Source of the DNA: Tamlana carrageenivorans
Lineage (GTDB): Bacteria; Bacteroidota; Bacteroidia; Flavobacteriales; Flavobacteriaceae
Assembly (NCBI RefSeq): GCF_002893765.1
Contig: NZ_CP025938.1
Location: 1,178,001-1,242,000 of the forward strand
Length of the DNA stretch: 64,000 nucleotides
Reading direction: 5' to 3'
Below, in pieces: positions 14,671 to 22,898 of the stretch. The first letter of the stretch is position 1. The number at the start of each line of letters is the position of its first letter. The notes below the pieces were generated by a model, which worked only from the letters and a program-made list of their open reading frames with translations, had not been told where the DNA came from and ran no database searches. A program made the position numbers and the translations under genes.

Positions 14671-16011
14671 TTAAGCAGGTGAAGTAGCATCATATTCGAT
14701 CGGGTATTTGGCGATATAAGGATGAATATTGAAAAGCAATTCATCATTCGGATCTACAAAAGTCCCAAATATGGAAACCCGACCGTTGTTGTCAATATTG
14801 TAGAAAAATGTTTCACCTTGATTGCTAGTTAAAGTTCCGGACAAAGCTCCAGTTGGACTGTTATTCGGTTTTGGAAAATTCATTACCCATGCAGCAACGG
14901 AACCGGTTCCACTTGTACGCTTCAATCGAATATCCTTGATGAGTATCATGTTTCCATTCATTACTGAATAGCGATTTCTGCCCGGTGTGTGATACATGGT
15001 CGTTCCAATCTGTTCAGCCGTGATGGTGAGTAGTGATTCTCGATTCAGGTAATTATCCAATCGAGTTTTCAAACGTAATGGCGTAATAGCTCTTTGATTA
15101 TCGGCTCCTAAATCGGTTTCTGCCTGAGTAGCAATTTCGATTAATCCAATAAGTGTTTCAGTCGCTAACCTTGAATCCAAAAGTGTTTTAAGCTTCAATG
15201 GTGTAATGGCACTCAAATCATCTGTTCCACCATTCACCAAGGCTTGGGAAGCTACTTTGATTATCCCTGCTATAGTTTCGGTTGCTTGCGAAACATTACT
15301 TTGAATCGCATTCCATGAAGCTCCAACGCTTGCCTGATCACCTCCGGCATTATCAACCAAACAAACAATGACATCCATTTCCTGAACATCTTCTCCGGTT
15401 GCTCCACCAATTTTACCTCCTGTACTAACTGTATAAGCATCTCCGGCTAAGGCTGCCGGATAATTTGGATTTGTTGAGCAGTCAATAGTTCCTTTATTTT
15501 CCCAAAGTCCTGTTACCTTATCTGCTACATAGCTTGCAAGCTTTTGAGGGGTAACAAAAGTTGAATTACTTGTTCCGGCATTGACTTCTTCAATGGTTGC
15601 AACTCTTGCTTTTCCTTCTACGGTTTCTGATGCCGTTTCTATACTCGACTTTAAACCTGCCACCACTTGAAAGCAAGTGCCATCAAAAAGCAATAGATAG
15701 TGGTTGATAGTTCCTAAATCATCGGATGCTAAATCTACCAATGAACCATTAACAGCTTTCATTATTGGAACCGCTCCCTTACCATTGATATTGATTGTAG
15801 AAACGCCTGAATTACCATGATTGAATTTCACCTGAATACTCAATCCTTGTCGGTAAGCGTTTTTCAATGCAGGATCTAATTCTAAAACATAGTCATCTGT
15901 TCCACCGGTTGTAACACCAAAACCACCGAGGCTATTTTCCACCGGAAAATCACCTACATAGTTTAAATCGTTTAGGTTTACATCACTGCTATATCCACCA
16001 ATTGCACTCAT
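14671..16011 (-). CDS. Phage tail-fibre-like or spike adhesin
   Basis: This 446-residue protein carries fibre repeats of the form ETxxGxxxxAT...ITPxxLxxxL, at about residues 128-166 (EGKARVATIEEVNAG then TFVTPQKLASYV), 240-277 (AGIIKVASQ then AITPLKLKTLL) and 283-320 (GLIEIATQ then AITPLRLKTRL). This repeat is common in tail fibres and collar-domain proteins of phages. The C-terminal 120 residues are beta-rich and probably carry receptor binding. No transmembrane segment. In the absence of any tail gene, it is more likely a virion spike or host-recognition fibre of a tailless particle. Confidence 0.8.
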   Translation of the reverse strand: MSAIGGYSSDVNLNDLNYVGDFPVENSLGGFGVTTGGTDDYVLELDPALKNAYRQGLSIQVKFNHGNSGVSTININGKGAVPIMKAVNGSLVDLASDDLGTINHYLLLFDGTCFQVVAGLKSSIETASETVEGKARVATIEEVNAGTSNSTFVTPQKLASYVADKVTGLWENKGTIDCSTNPNYPAALAGDAYTVSTGGKIGGATGEDVQEMDVIVCLVDNAGGDQASVGASWNAIQSNVSQATETIAGIIKVASQALVNGGTDDLSAITPLKLKTLLDSRLATETLIGLIEIATQAETDLGADNQRAITPLRLKTRLDNYLNRESLLTITAEQIGTTMYHTPGRNRYSVMNGNMILIKDIRLKRTSGTGSVAAWVMNFPKPNNSPTGALSGTLTSNQGETFFYNIDNNGRVSIFGTFVDPNDELLFNIHPYIAKYPIEYDATSPA

Positions 16012-16017
16012 AATTCT

Positions 16018-16449
16018 TTAATTAAGTATGGCTAAGATTCCTATAATTCCAATGCTTACTCCAAGTCCGGTTCCTAGGAATATCTTATCTCGTTTATGTC
16101 GTTTCACTTCTGTTTTTAGATAATCCAATTGCAGGTTCACTTCGTTGTTCACCTCTTGATTATTGGCAATGATGCTTTGATAGTTTGTTGCTTTATGTTG
16201 GAGCAACTTAATAGTTGAATCCTGCTGCTGAATCAAAGAATCTTGCAAAGCCAGTTGGGTAGATTGCTCAACTGCAATGCTGTCCTGATACTTTTTCCCT
16301 TCCAGTTCAATCGCAATTACTTTTGCCTGACTTACTGTAAAGCAGAAAAGCGTATCATTCTGAATGGTGTAAACTGTCGGTTTTAAATTCTGCGAAAAAC
16401 CGATACAGCTCATCATTATCATAATTACCAATAGCCCTAATCTTTTCAC
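16018..16449 (-). CDS. Spanin-like protein with signal peptide and C-terminal transmembrane helix
   Basis: The product is 143 residues with a GTG start. It has an N-terminal signal peptide (LVIMIMMSCIGFSQ), a central helical, Gln-rich coiled coil at about 50-120, and a hydrophobic C-terminal helix at about 124-143 (GTGLGVSIGIIGIL). Its first 95 bases overlap the previous gene in another frame, as in Rz/Rz1 pairs. If the Cys is lipidated, the topology equals a unimolecular spanin (outer-membrane lipid plus inner-membrane helix); if cleavage is after FSQ, it is a periplasmic coil anchored to a membrane. The lipobox (MMSC) is weak. A role in lysis or envelope fusion is inferred from topology and neighbours. 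Confidence 0.6.
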   Translation of the reverse strand: MKRLGLLVIMIMMSCIGFSQNLKPTVYTIQNDTLFCFTVSQAKVIAIELEGKKYQDSIAVEQSTQLALQDSLIQQQDSTIKLLQHKATNYQSIIANNQEVNNEVNLQLDYLKTEVKRHKRDKIFLGTGLGVSIGIIGILAILN

Positions 16450-16720
16450 TTTTCCTGTATTTGAGTTGTTCTAAATCCTTGTTTCGTTTTTTCAATTCTT
16501 CTTTAATGCCTTCTTGTTTTTCCAGTTGTTCAGCAATTTGCTCTTGCAAACCCTGATTGATAGCTAAGAGGCTGTCGTTTTGCTGTTCCAGTTCCTTGAT
16601 GGTTTGCTCGTAATTGGGGTTTGGATTAACCGACCTGTCCTGTGAGTTCCAATACCATACAAAACCTATAATGGTCATCAGCCAAAGCAACAAGACGGCA
16701 TAGCTAAGTCGCATTTTCAT
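16355..16720 (-). CDS. Inner-membrane spanin (Rz)-like protein
   Basis: This 121-residue protein has one N-terminal membrane helix (about 5-24) followed by a long coiled coil (YEQTIKELEQQNDSLL, EQLEKQEGIKEELKK), the classic topology of inner-membrane spanins. It overlaps the 3-helix, holin-like gene upstream by 17 bases and the spanin-like gene downstream by 95 bases. The trio reads as a lysis cassette. Sequence alone does not separate it from other coiled-coil membrane proteins. Confidence 0.6.
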   Translation of the reverse strand: MKMRLSYAVLLLWLMTIIGFVWYWNSQDRSVNPNPNYEQTIKELEQQNDSLLAINQGLQEQIAEQLEKQEGIKEELKKRNKDLEQLKYRKSEKIRAIGNYDNDELYRFFAEFKTDSLHHSE

Positions 16721-17072
16721 TTTCCTTTAGTGTTTTGTAATCCGTTCTTTTACCAGTGATATAGCGGACTAAACCATCCAAAATGAGTTTGTGAAAAACA
16801 AAGGCAAACACGAAGGACTGAAACAGTACTTCGATATGTTTGACTTCATACCCCCGAATGAAATACAGAATCACAGCATAGACTAAACCCACCAATGCCG
16901 TCCGGTATCTTCGCTTGGAAGAAATATTGGTTTTCTGCTTAATCTGATTAGTAAACTTTTGTGAGTTGATACCATATCCGATAATGATGAAAGTGAGAAT
17001 GTAAGCCCAATCAAGGCTCTTTACATATCCCATAATTTGTGTCGTTATTTCTGTAATAATTCCTGTATCCAT
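16704..17072 (-). CDS. Holin-like protein with three transmembrane helices
   Basis: The ATG at 17070-17072 is preferred because it follows the previous stop by 11 bases; a longer frame from 17225 would overlap the preceding gene by 140 bases. The 122-residue product (MDTGIITEITTQIMGYV) has hydrophobic segments at about 20-38, 55-72 and 80-100, and a charged tail. Size and topology fit class I holins or Bacteroidota phage holins. It is followed by two overlapping spanin-like genes. Assignment rests on topology and context. Confidence 0.6.
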   Translation of the reverse strand: MDTGIITEITTQIMGYVKSLDWAYILTFIIIGYGINSQKFTNQIKQKTNISSKRRYRTALVGLVYAVILYFIRGYEVKHIEVLFQSFVFAFVFHKLILDGLVRYITGKRTDYKTLKENENAT

Positions 17073-17083
17073 AATTCTTGCAT

Positions 17084-17431
17084 TTATGATTGGAGCATAT
17101 CTGTTATCTGTTTGAGGGCTGCATGCTTTTCTATACCCGATTCGTTTAGCTGCAAAGCCAATTTTTTGAGCTTTTTCTCTTTCCTCTCGGAAGGTTTGGC
17201 TAAATGCCATCGAGTTAAATTCCATAGCAAAACGTGCTGTTCGTAATCCAATACTTTGAACTCTTTTTCAAGAAGTTCTTTGTTTGCCATATCCACCTTT
17301 AAATCCTTTTCCCAACGACTTAATAAGCGTTTAGAAATGACCGTTTTCCCCAAAGGAGAATACGCCCAAGCCACATAACCGGCTCCGGCAAAAACGGATA
17401 TAGCGAATAATGCAACGACCTTCTTGTTCAT
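17084..17431 (-). CDS. One-helix membrane protein of the structural operon
   Basis: This 115-residue protein has an N-terminal hydrophobic helix (about 5-24, VVALFAISVFAGAGYVAW) then a basic, helical domain with an ERKEKKLKKLA stretch. No family is recognised. The start overlaps the previous stop as TAATG. The topology matches several neighbours: N-terminal anchor and a short soluble domain. Confidence 0.6.
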   Translation of the reverse strand: MNKKVVALFAISVFAGAGYVAWAYSPLGKTVISKRLLSRWEKDLKVDMANKELLEKEFKVLDYEQHVLLWNLTRWHLAKPSERKEKKLKKLALQLNESGIEKHAALKQITDMLQS

Positions 17432-17631
17432 TACTGAGCTTCCATATTTTTTACAATTCCTCGAATACCAAAAACTATGAGCGTAATCACCAAACCTGAA
17501 CCCACGAGGTACAAGCTTGTCTTTCTCAATGTCTCATCGGTCATTGTGATTTTGATGTCGGTTTTTAAGCCATCATCGCTAAACACATTGTCCAAATAGT
17601 TTTTTATGCCTGTTCTTTCTTCTGTTTCCAT
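17431..17631 (-). CDS. Small one-helix membrane protein, 66 aa
   Basis: Residues 1-38 are polar and the hydrophobic helix lies near the C-terminus (about 40-58, YLVGSGLVITLIVFGI). It is coupled to the next gene by a TAATG overlap. The function is unknown. Confidence 0.6.
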   Translation of the reverse strand: METEERTGIKNYLDNVFSDDGLKTDIKITMTDETLRKTSLYLVGSGLVITLIVFGIRGIVKNMEAQ

Positions 17632-17635
17632 AGTA

Positions 17636-18016
17636 TTAGCTTATGGTTTTGAATTTCTCCTGAGACACGGTTTTTGTGCCAAATACCTTCTGAACTGCTG
17701 CTTCTGTTTTCGGACCAAACTTGCCATCGGTATCTACTCCCGATCCTTTTGAGTTTAGGTAGCTTTGAAGTTTCTTTACATTGGATCCACAGGTTCCGAA
17801 TTTCAATGGGAAACTGCTATCGGAATACATGCAACTAAATGAGCGAACCCCTGAAGAACTGCTCGATGTAGTTGTGCCTTTAATGCTTGCAGCAAATTGC
17901 TGTTTCTCTTTTCGTTTTTTCAGGAAATACCATACACCAAAACCGGCTGCTGTAATTGCGAGTCCAGCTCCGATCCAAAGCATTTTATTATCTAATTTGA
18001 ATGTCTCTTTCTTCAT
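17636..18016 (-). CDS. Membrane-anchored peptidoglycan-binding protein
   Basis: This 126-residue protein has a transmembrane segment at about 12-31 followed by basic residues and a Ser/Thr linker. A PG_binding_1-type domain follows at about 65-115, with GSNVKKLQSYLN and DGKFGPKTEAAVQK landmarks. Such domains bind peptidoglycan. It is one of four wall-directed proteins in this operon, pointing to a machine that crosses or docks on the wall. Confidence 0.8.
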   Translation of the reverse strand: MKKETFKLDNKMLWIGAGLAITAAGFGVWYFLKKRKEKQQFAASIKGTTTSSSSSGVRSFSCMYSDSSFPLKFGTCGSNVKKLQSYLNSKGSGVDTDGKFGPKTEAAVQKVFGTKTVSQEKFKTIS

Positions 18017-18027
18017 GTCTTTAGGGT

Positions 18028-18435
18028 TTAATATTGAACTACAACTGCATCTTCACGCACATAGCCTTCGGTTTTGCCTCCCACAGGTTTGGTCAGTTTT
18101 ATTTTGTACCAGTAATAGCCATCTTCACCTTTGAGGCGTTCTAAAATGGTTCCTACCGGATTGCTTTCTGCTTGTGTTAAAAGGTTGTGTGAGAAATCCA
18201 TGGAAGTCCAATTCTCATTATCCACCTTGGCAGAGCTTCTTACATTGACATAACCTTCCGAACCGTAATGCACTTTTTTACCAATGAGCTTTTGCTCTTC
18301 TCGTTCCTTTTGTTTGCCTCTTGTAGTGCGGTTCTTTCGGTTCTTGATAAACTTGTGAACTCCAAAACCTGCAAGTGCTACAACTACTGTGGCTACACCA
18401 CCTATGATTAAATATTTCTTTGTCTTTGCATCCAT
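18028..18435 (-). CDS. Membrane-anchored SH3-like protein
   Basis: This 135-residue protein has an N-terminal helix at about 8-28 (YLIIGGVATVVVALAG), a basic stretch, then a bacterial SH3-like domain with GYVNVRSS, GTILERLKGEDGYYWYKI and TEGYVRED landmarks. SH3b domains commonly bind wall peptides. It sits next to the peptidoglycan-binding protein with the same anchor design. Confidence 0.75.
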   Translation of the reverse strand: MDAKTKKYLIIGGVATVVVALAGFGVHKFIKNRKNRTTRGKQKEREEQKLIGKKVHYGSEGYVNVRSSAKVDNENWTSMDFSHNLLTQAESNPVGTILERLKGEDGYYWYKIKLTKPVGGKTEGYVREDAVVVQY

Positions 18436-18446
18436 AATTCTAAAGG

Positions 18447-18920
18447 TTAATAGCTTTCTAAAATGTCTTTTACTCGTGCCACTTCATCGGCATCATCCAA
18501 GTAATAAGTGATGTACTCCGCTAAACTGCCGTATTTCATGGCACTGAACATTCGAGAAATCAGAGAAAGATTATCGGCACTTCCGGCTTCTTCTAAAGCT
18601 GAATAAATGGCTCCTTCATCATCATTATACCAGGAACCGGCATCATAAATTTGGGTAGCCAGTTGTTTTGCTCTATCGTGGGATAGCGTAATTTTTTCCG
18701 GACGAGCATAATTCGGATCAAAGCCTTTATAGCTCATAATGTCCCGAATCTTCTTACTGCTTTTACAGTCGGCAATTCCTGTTTTGCAAAGAATCGGACG
18801 TATCACTCCAAAGTAGGTAATACCAATACCCACGAGGATAATTCCCCCTATGATATAAGGGGTAGCCTTGTTTTGTGATAAGCCTTCAACGGCTTTCGCT
18901 CCTGCAACTGCTCCTACCAT
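18447..18920 (-). CDS. Membrane protein with annexin-like C-terminal repeat
   Basis: This 157-residue protein has a hydrophobic helix at about 20-42, followed by a short Cys-containing loop (CKTGIADC). A helical C-terminal domain has the form DDEGAIYSALEEAGS then MFSAMKYGSLAEYI, reminiscent of the annexin-like helix bundles in some phage and Bacteroidota proteins (resemblance only). A virion or envelope role is inferred from position. Confidence 0.55.
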   Translation of the reverse strand: MVGAVAGAKAVEGLSQNKATPYIIGGIILVGIGITYFGVIRPILCKTGIADCKSSKKIRDIMSYKGFDPNYARPEKITLSHDRAKQLATQIYDAGSWYNDDEGAIYSALEEAGSADNLSLISRMFSAMKYGSLAEYITYYLDDADEVARVKDILESY

Positions 18921-18930
18921 AATAACTGAT

Positions 18931-19116
18931 TTATATGCCTATAATTTCTTCCGTGGTTTCCTTCACTTCACTTTTGGTTAATCCATTATCTTCCAAAAAG
19001 GACTTCAAGCGGTTCTTGATTTTCTCTTCTTTTTTAAGAGCTGTTTGCTTGTCGTACTTAATGTAGATTTGTCTGCCTAACCAAAAGCCTATTGCCAATG
19101 TGATTACCGTTCTCAT
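18931..19116 (-). CDS. Small one-helix membrane protein, 61 aa
   Basis: A short hydrophobic N-terminus (MRTVITLAIGFWLGRQIYI) is followed by a charged amphipathic helix. The start overlaps the amidase stop codon. The function is unknown; topology matches the other small proteins of this operon. Confidence 0.6.
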   Translation of the reverse strand: MRTVITLAIGFWLGRQIYIKYDKQTALKKEEKIKNRLKSFLEDNGLTKSEVKETTEEIIGI

Positions 19117-19610
19117 TAGTCTTCTTCTTTGTAAATGTTTGTCTCTGAAATCCCAATGCTTTCAAGCCATTCAGGAACATCAAAACTTGGACAAGCCTTG
19201 TTTGCTCCGGGAGCTTGATTATGACCTAAAACCTGAATGTGCGGATGGCGTAATACCATGAACTTTACATAGGTTTCCAAAGTGCCTTTTTGCTCTTTAG
19301 TCCTAGTGTCTTTTGGTTTTTCACCGCTTTCATCAACACCACCTACATACACCACATGCCTTGAATTGCCATTGATGCCACGAACTCCGTTAGATATTTC
19401 CCATGGATCTACTTGATCGTCTTGGTTGAATGGTATGATGTTTACAAGCTCTCCATCGAGGTACACGATGTCGGAATATCCCGGACGATTCCAACCTCTT
19501 CCTCCCAAATGTTTGGGATTGGTGTGCATGCGAATAATATCGTCCTTAGTAAGGGCTGCACCTTCAGGACTTGCGGTACAGTGAATGACCAGATAGTTTA
19601 ATTTTCCCAT
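19116..19610 (-). CDS. N-acetylmuramoyl-L-alanine amidase (T7 lysozyme-like, Amidase_2)
   Basis: This 164-residue protein matches the full length of T7-type amidases. Zinc ligands are His10 (HCTAS), His130 (LGHNQ) and Cys140, with Lys138 two residues before the Cys and Tyr45 in the PGYSD motif, corresponding to the catalytic residues of T7 lysozyme. It cleaves the MurNAc-L-Ala bond. It has no signal peptide or anchor, so it would be released by the holin-like protein or carried in a particle. It is probably the endolysin; the M15 peptidase is the second wall enzyme. Confidence 0.92.
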   Translation of the reverse strand: MGKLNYLVIHCTASPEGAALTKDDIIRMHTNPKHLGGRGWNRPGYSDIVYLDGELVNIIPFNQDDQVDPWEISNGVRGINGNSRHVVYVGGVDESGEKPKDTRTKEQKGTLETYVKFMVLRHPHIQVLGHNQAPGANKACPSFDVPEWLESIGISETNIYKEED

Positions 19611-19614
19611 TGTT

Positions 19615-21351
19615 TTAAATTTTAATTGTTGGTATTAAATATTTGAATTGAAGCTGTTTGTAATAGACCAAAATGGTAATGGTCTGTCCGGGAGCTATCT
19701 TAAACTCCCATGTAGATTTTCCATCAATTACATCACCACGAACGGCTGTTACTTCCGCTACATCGAGGTAGTTTTGTGGACTTTTGTAATTGTTGAATGA
19801 AATCGGGGTAACGTGTTGTTTCCCTGTTGGACTTTGGTGAATCAGTTTTAAGCCACTTGCTCGGTTTTCATCTGAAAACACAAATTTGGCATGCTTCACC
19901 AGTGCAGGTTTGAACTGAAACTCCGCTCGTTTTTCAGGGTAACTTTCATTTATGGTAATGTCGCTGCTACTATCGGAATAACCGATAAAAGAAAGGTTGC
20001 CACCACTTGTATTAGTTGTAAATACCTCACCACTCGGTAATGCAGCTATACCAATGTTAGGTGCATTGTTTAGTGACAAAGTCTCTGAAAGTGTTCCGGT
20101 AGTAGAATAGATATAGGTTAAGCCAGTTTGACTGCTCAAAACGTATAAAAATCCATTGACCGGATTATAGATGATTCCACTTGGTTGAAATCCTAATGGA
20201 TAAGTGTTTTCAATATTTTGGGTTTGTGGGTTGAGCTCCAGTAACTCATTACTGTTCTTGGCTATCAAAAACAAGCTAGTAGTCGTTTCTGTAAACTCCG
20301 TTGGATAATCTCCTGTGGCATTAATTTCACTTAGCAGATTGTCGGTTTTATCAAATACGCTAACCGAATCTGAACTTGAATTGCTTACCCAAACCGTTCC
20401 TTGCTGATTCCACACCGAAACTGTTCTTGGATCCTCTCCAGTATTTAAAGTTGCCACTACATTGTAGGTAGAGCTGTCAATTCTGGATAGTGTGTTATCC
20501 AATAAATTGCTTACATAAAAACAGCCATTTTCAGGATTGTAGGCAATGGAAGTTGGTCGATTGCCTACCGGAATGGTTTGAACAATATTGTGCGTAGCAT
20601 CCAGTATTCTAATTGTATTCTCAACCGAACATACTACCCACGCTTCACCATTGGATGGGTTAAAAGCAACATCCACCGGAGAAACAAATCCGGGATAAAC
20701 ACTACCTAAAGCAACTGTTTTTACAATTGCTCCCGACTTATCCATGATAGTAATACTATCGCTCAACTGATTGGCTACATACACTAATCCATTGAAAGAA
20801 TTAAAGCCTACATATTGAGGGTGTACACCAGTCTGTACTTCTTGGTTTACTTTGTGATCCTGAACATCTCCGGGTAATGGTTTACTAATTGAAGTACCCA
20901 TGTTAGCTCCCCATAAATTGATGGTTCTAACCGAAGTACCATTATTGGTAAGGGTAATTTGTGTTTTGGATATTTCAGGTAAATGAGCTGCCTTTTCCTT
21001 GTAGTTCTTCTGAACTTCCAATGCCTTTTGAGCAAAGGCTTTTAATTTCTTTTTCTTGCGTTTGGCTTCATCAAAGTCATTAGAAACATCCATCACACCT
21101 GACACCGTTCCCCATGTTTTTAAGTCCTTTTTATAGGCTTTAGCATAGTTGGGATTTTGAGCCATTAATGCCTGATGAATACGAGCATTGGAAATACCAA
21201 TAAAGTTGCTTTCGGTATCATCACCGTGCAACTTAGTTTCTTTGTCCGAGGTACTTGTTGGCTTTTCCTCTTTGTCGTTTTTGAAAAGGAAATAGCCTGT
21301 GCCAACCACCGCCAAAGCTCCCAATAACCCTATTTTCTGTTTGCTGTTCAT
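19615..21351 (-). CDS. Membrane-anchored YVTN-type beta-propeller protein
   Basis: This 578-residue protein has an N-terminal hydrophobic helix (about 5-22) and a Lys-rich region with a coil (about 30-120). A propeller of YVTN-like repeats spans about 180-460 (GLVYVANQLSDSITIMD, FYVSNLLDNTLSRID, VWVSNSSSDSVSVFD). The last 100 residues form another beta domain. YVTN repeats appear in surface-layer and adhesion proteins. In this operon it could be a receptor-binding or vertex protein; propellers are rare in virions. The next gene overlaps it by an ATGA. Confidence 0.8.
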   Translation of the reverse strand: MNSKQKIGLLGALAVVGTGYFLFKNDKEEKPTSTSDKETKLHGDDTESNFIGISNARIHQALMAQNPNYAKAYKKDLKTWGTVSGVMDVSNDFDEAKRKKKKLKAFAQKALEVQKNYKEKAAHLPEISKTQITLTNNGTSVRTINLWGANMGTSISKPLPGDVQDHKVNQEVQTGVHPQYVGFNSFNGLVYVANQLSDSITIMDKSGAIVKTVALGSVYPGFVSPVDVAFNPSNGEAWVVCSVENTIRILDATHNIVQTIPVGNRPTSIAYNPENGCFYVSNLLDNTLSRIDSSTYNVVATLNTGEDPRTVSVWNQQGTVWVSNSSSDSVSVFDKTDNLLSEINATGDYPTEFTETTTSLFLIAKNSNELLELNPQTQNIENTYPLGFQPSGIIYNPVNGFLYVLSSQTGLTYIYSTTGTLSETLSLNNAPNIGIAALPSGEVFTTNTSGGNLSFIGYSDSSSDITINESYPEKRAEFQFKPALVKHAKFVFSDENRASGLKLIHQSPTGKQHVTPISFNNYKSPQNYLDVAEVTAVRGDVIDGKSTWEFKIAPGQTITILVYYKQLQFKYLIPTIKI

Positions 21352-22154
21352 ACGGCTTTGACTTTGTGGTTTAACATGATTTCTTGGGTATTGCGATACC
21401 TGTCAATGAAATTGATAATGTCCTGAGCTCTTGTTACATGCTGACTTCCCACAGTTTCAGGGTGCATGGCAAAGACTTTTGTAGCAGCGTAGACCGCTTC
21501 AATTTTTGGGTATTGTAAATCCAAATAGAGCTTTAATGCAGCTAAATCTGCGGGACGCTCTTCTCGTGTTGGTATCTGAAAGTGTTGTCGTTCATGCAAT
21601 AAGACAAACATCCTTACCGGAATGGTAAAGTGCTTAAATGCCTGATTGGAAACTTGTATTCTACCGGTCTGACGGTTGGTTCTTGCAGGGGTAACCATCA
21701 TGTTGCCAAACTGATCTTTAATAACCGGTAATAACTGAATCAAAAACTCATGATCGGGCGAATCAAAAAATCCGGGCTTGTATGTACCACTATATTTCGA
21801 AAAGTTTTGAGCAAAGTCAATGAAACGATGCATGGCAGGTTGAGCCCATACCTCAGAGGCATCCATTTTTTCCAATTCAAACTTTTCTATTACATAGCCA
21901 TTCTCTTCACCGGTTTCACTATTGTAAATTTCAACCAATAAGGTTTCAGGAGACAAAGGCATGGCAATCGAAATTTCCTTGTAATTCATGCCGTCTCTCA
22001 TTGCCGAAGGCTTGAAAGGAACCTTTCTTCTGAAATAATAGGAATTAGCTCTGTGGGCATCATAACCTTTAAGGGCAACAATGACCGGTCGAAGGGCTTT
22101 AATTCCTAACTTCAAAACAAAACGATTGTTATGTGTTGGTACTGGTACTAACAT
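21348..22154 (-). CDS. Protein with HExxH zinc-metallopeptidase-like motif
   Basis: The 268-residue protein is largely beta-rich in the first half (about 1-100). Near residue 190 it has LLHERQHFQIPTREERPAD, an HExxH motif with a downstream Glu/Asp that could serve as third zinc ligand, as in gluzincin-type peptidases. No family can be named. It may process virion proteins or the wall, or the motif may be structural. It is translationally coupled to both neighbours. Confidence 0.6.
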   Translation of the reverse strand: MLVPVPTHNNRFVLKLGIKALRPVIVALKGYDAHRANSYYFRRKVPFKPSAMRDGMNYKEISIAMPLSPETLLVEIYNSETGEENGYVIEKFELEKMDASEVWAQPAMHRFIDFAQNFSKYSGTYKPGFFDSPDHEFLIQLLPVIKDQFGNMMVTPARTNRQTGRIQVSNQAFKHFTIPVRMFVLLHERQHFQIPTREERPADLAALKLYLDLQYPKIEAVYAATKVFAMHPETVGSQHVTRAQDIINFIDRYRNTQEIMLNHKVKAV

Positions 22155-22573
22155 TAAGCGGACTGGATTTGTACTTTCTTATTCTTTTGCATGACTGAAA
22201 AGCCGTATGCAGCAATCACTAGCACGGCAATTCCTCCGATAATCATTACTTCTTTTGAAATGCCTTTTTTCTCCGGTTGTGGAGCAGGTTGCCCACCCAT
22301 GGAAACATCATAATCCGTTGGGGTGTCGTCTTTAAAAAAGCCTACAATATTTCCTATGGTACTGGTAATACCTTCAACGCCTCCGGCATTTTGAAAACCT
22401 TCTTTTTGTTTTCCCCACCATTGTTGGCGTTGCTCTTTTCGAGCTGCTTTTTCTTCGGCAGTACGTTTGGGTTTTGCCTGTTTGTTGGGATCTTTCTTAA
22501 ACAGGTTTTTCAAGAAGTAATCGTAATTATCTTCTCCACCGTGTATGATATATTCTGTTTCTCCTGCAATCAT
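22154..22573 (-). CDS. Membrane protein with C-terminal helix and basic head
   Basis: This 139-residue protein has a basic, polar N-terminal part (KKDPNKQAKPKRTAEEKAARK) and a central Gly-rich stretch. The transmembrane helix lies at about 112-130 (VMIIGGIAVLVIAAYGFSV), followed by a short basic tail. It is one of five consecutive-type proteins with C-terminal anchors. The basic head could face nucleic acid inside a particle; this is inference. Confidence 0.6.
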   Translation of the reverse strand: MIAGETEYIIHGGEDNYDYFLKNLFKKDPNKQAKPKRTAEEKAARKEQRQQWWGKQKEGFQNAGGVEGITSTIGNIVGFFKDDTPTDYDVSMGGQPAPQPEKKGISKEVMIIGGIAVLVIAAYGFSVMQKNKKVQIQSA

Positions 22574-22661
22574 TGTTTCGCTATTTTGATGTTGTTGCTA
22601 TTTGCTTCTCACTTTCCTAAAATTGCCAAAGACTCTCAATAATTATCTCAGGCATTGCCTG

Positions 22662-22889
22662 TTATAGGATTCTTAATATTCTAAGCGCAGAACCTTGTGG
22701 CTCATAGTTTACCGCCTGATAACCTTTTCCGACAAAGGGGTAGCTTTTGGCTTCTCCCGGTGGCAAAGGCACATTGTTCACAAGAGCTGTGCTTGTTCCC
22801 ACGTTCTTGATGGAAGCGAAGAGAAAACCTTGGGGTAAGTTTCCGTTGGTTGTTGCTTCTTCTTCCGTTATTTGAGCGAGTATGTCCAT
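22662..22889 (-). CDS. Small soluble beta protein, 75 aa
   Basis: MDILAQITEEEATTNG begins a compact beta-rich protein with NVGTSTALVNNVPLPPGEA and no membrane segment. The LPPGEAKSYPF stretch resembles strands of small capsid or baseplate proteins, without family proof. A competing frame at 22702-22899 on the same strand gives a low-complexity product and is rejected. An 88-base gap separates it from the next gene downstream. Confidence 0.6.
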   Translation of the reverse strand: MDILAQITEEEATTNGNLPQGFLFASIKNVGTSTALVNNVPLPPGEAKSYPFVGKGYQAVNYEPQGSALRILRIL

Positions 22890-22898
22890 GCTTGTTCA

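Noticed and set aside
16704..17225. 173-aa version of the holin-like gene
   Set aside because: It would overlap the preceding gene by 140 bases; an ATG at 17072 starts right after that gene and gives a clean three-helix protein.
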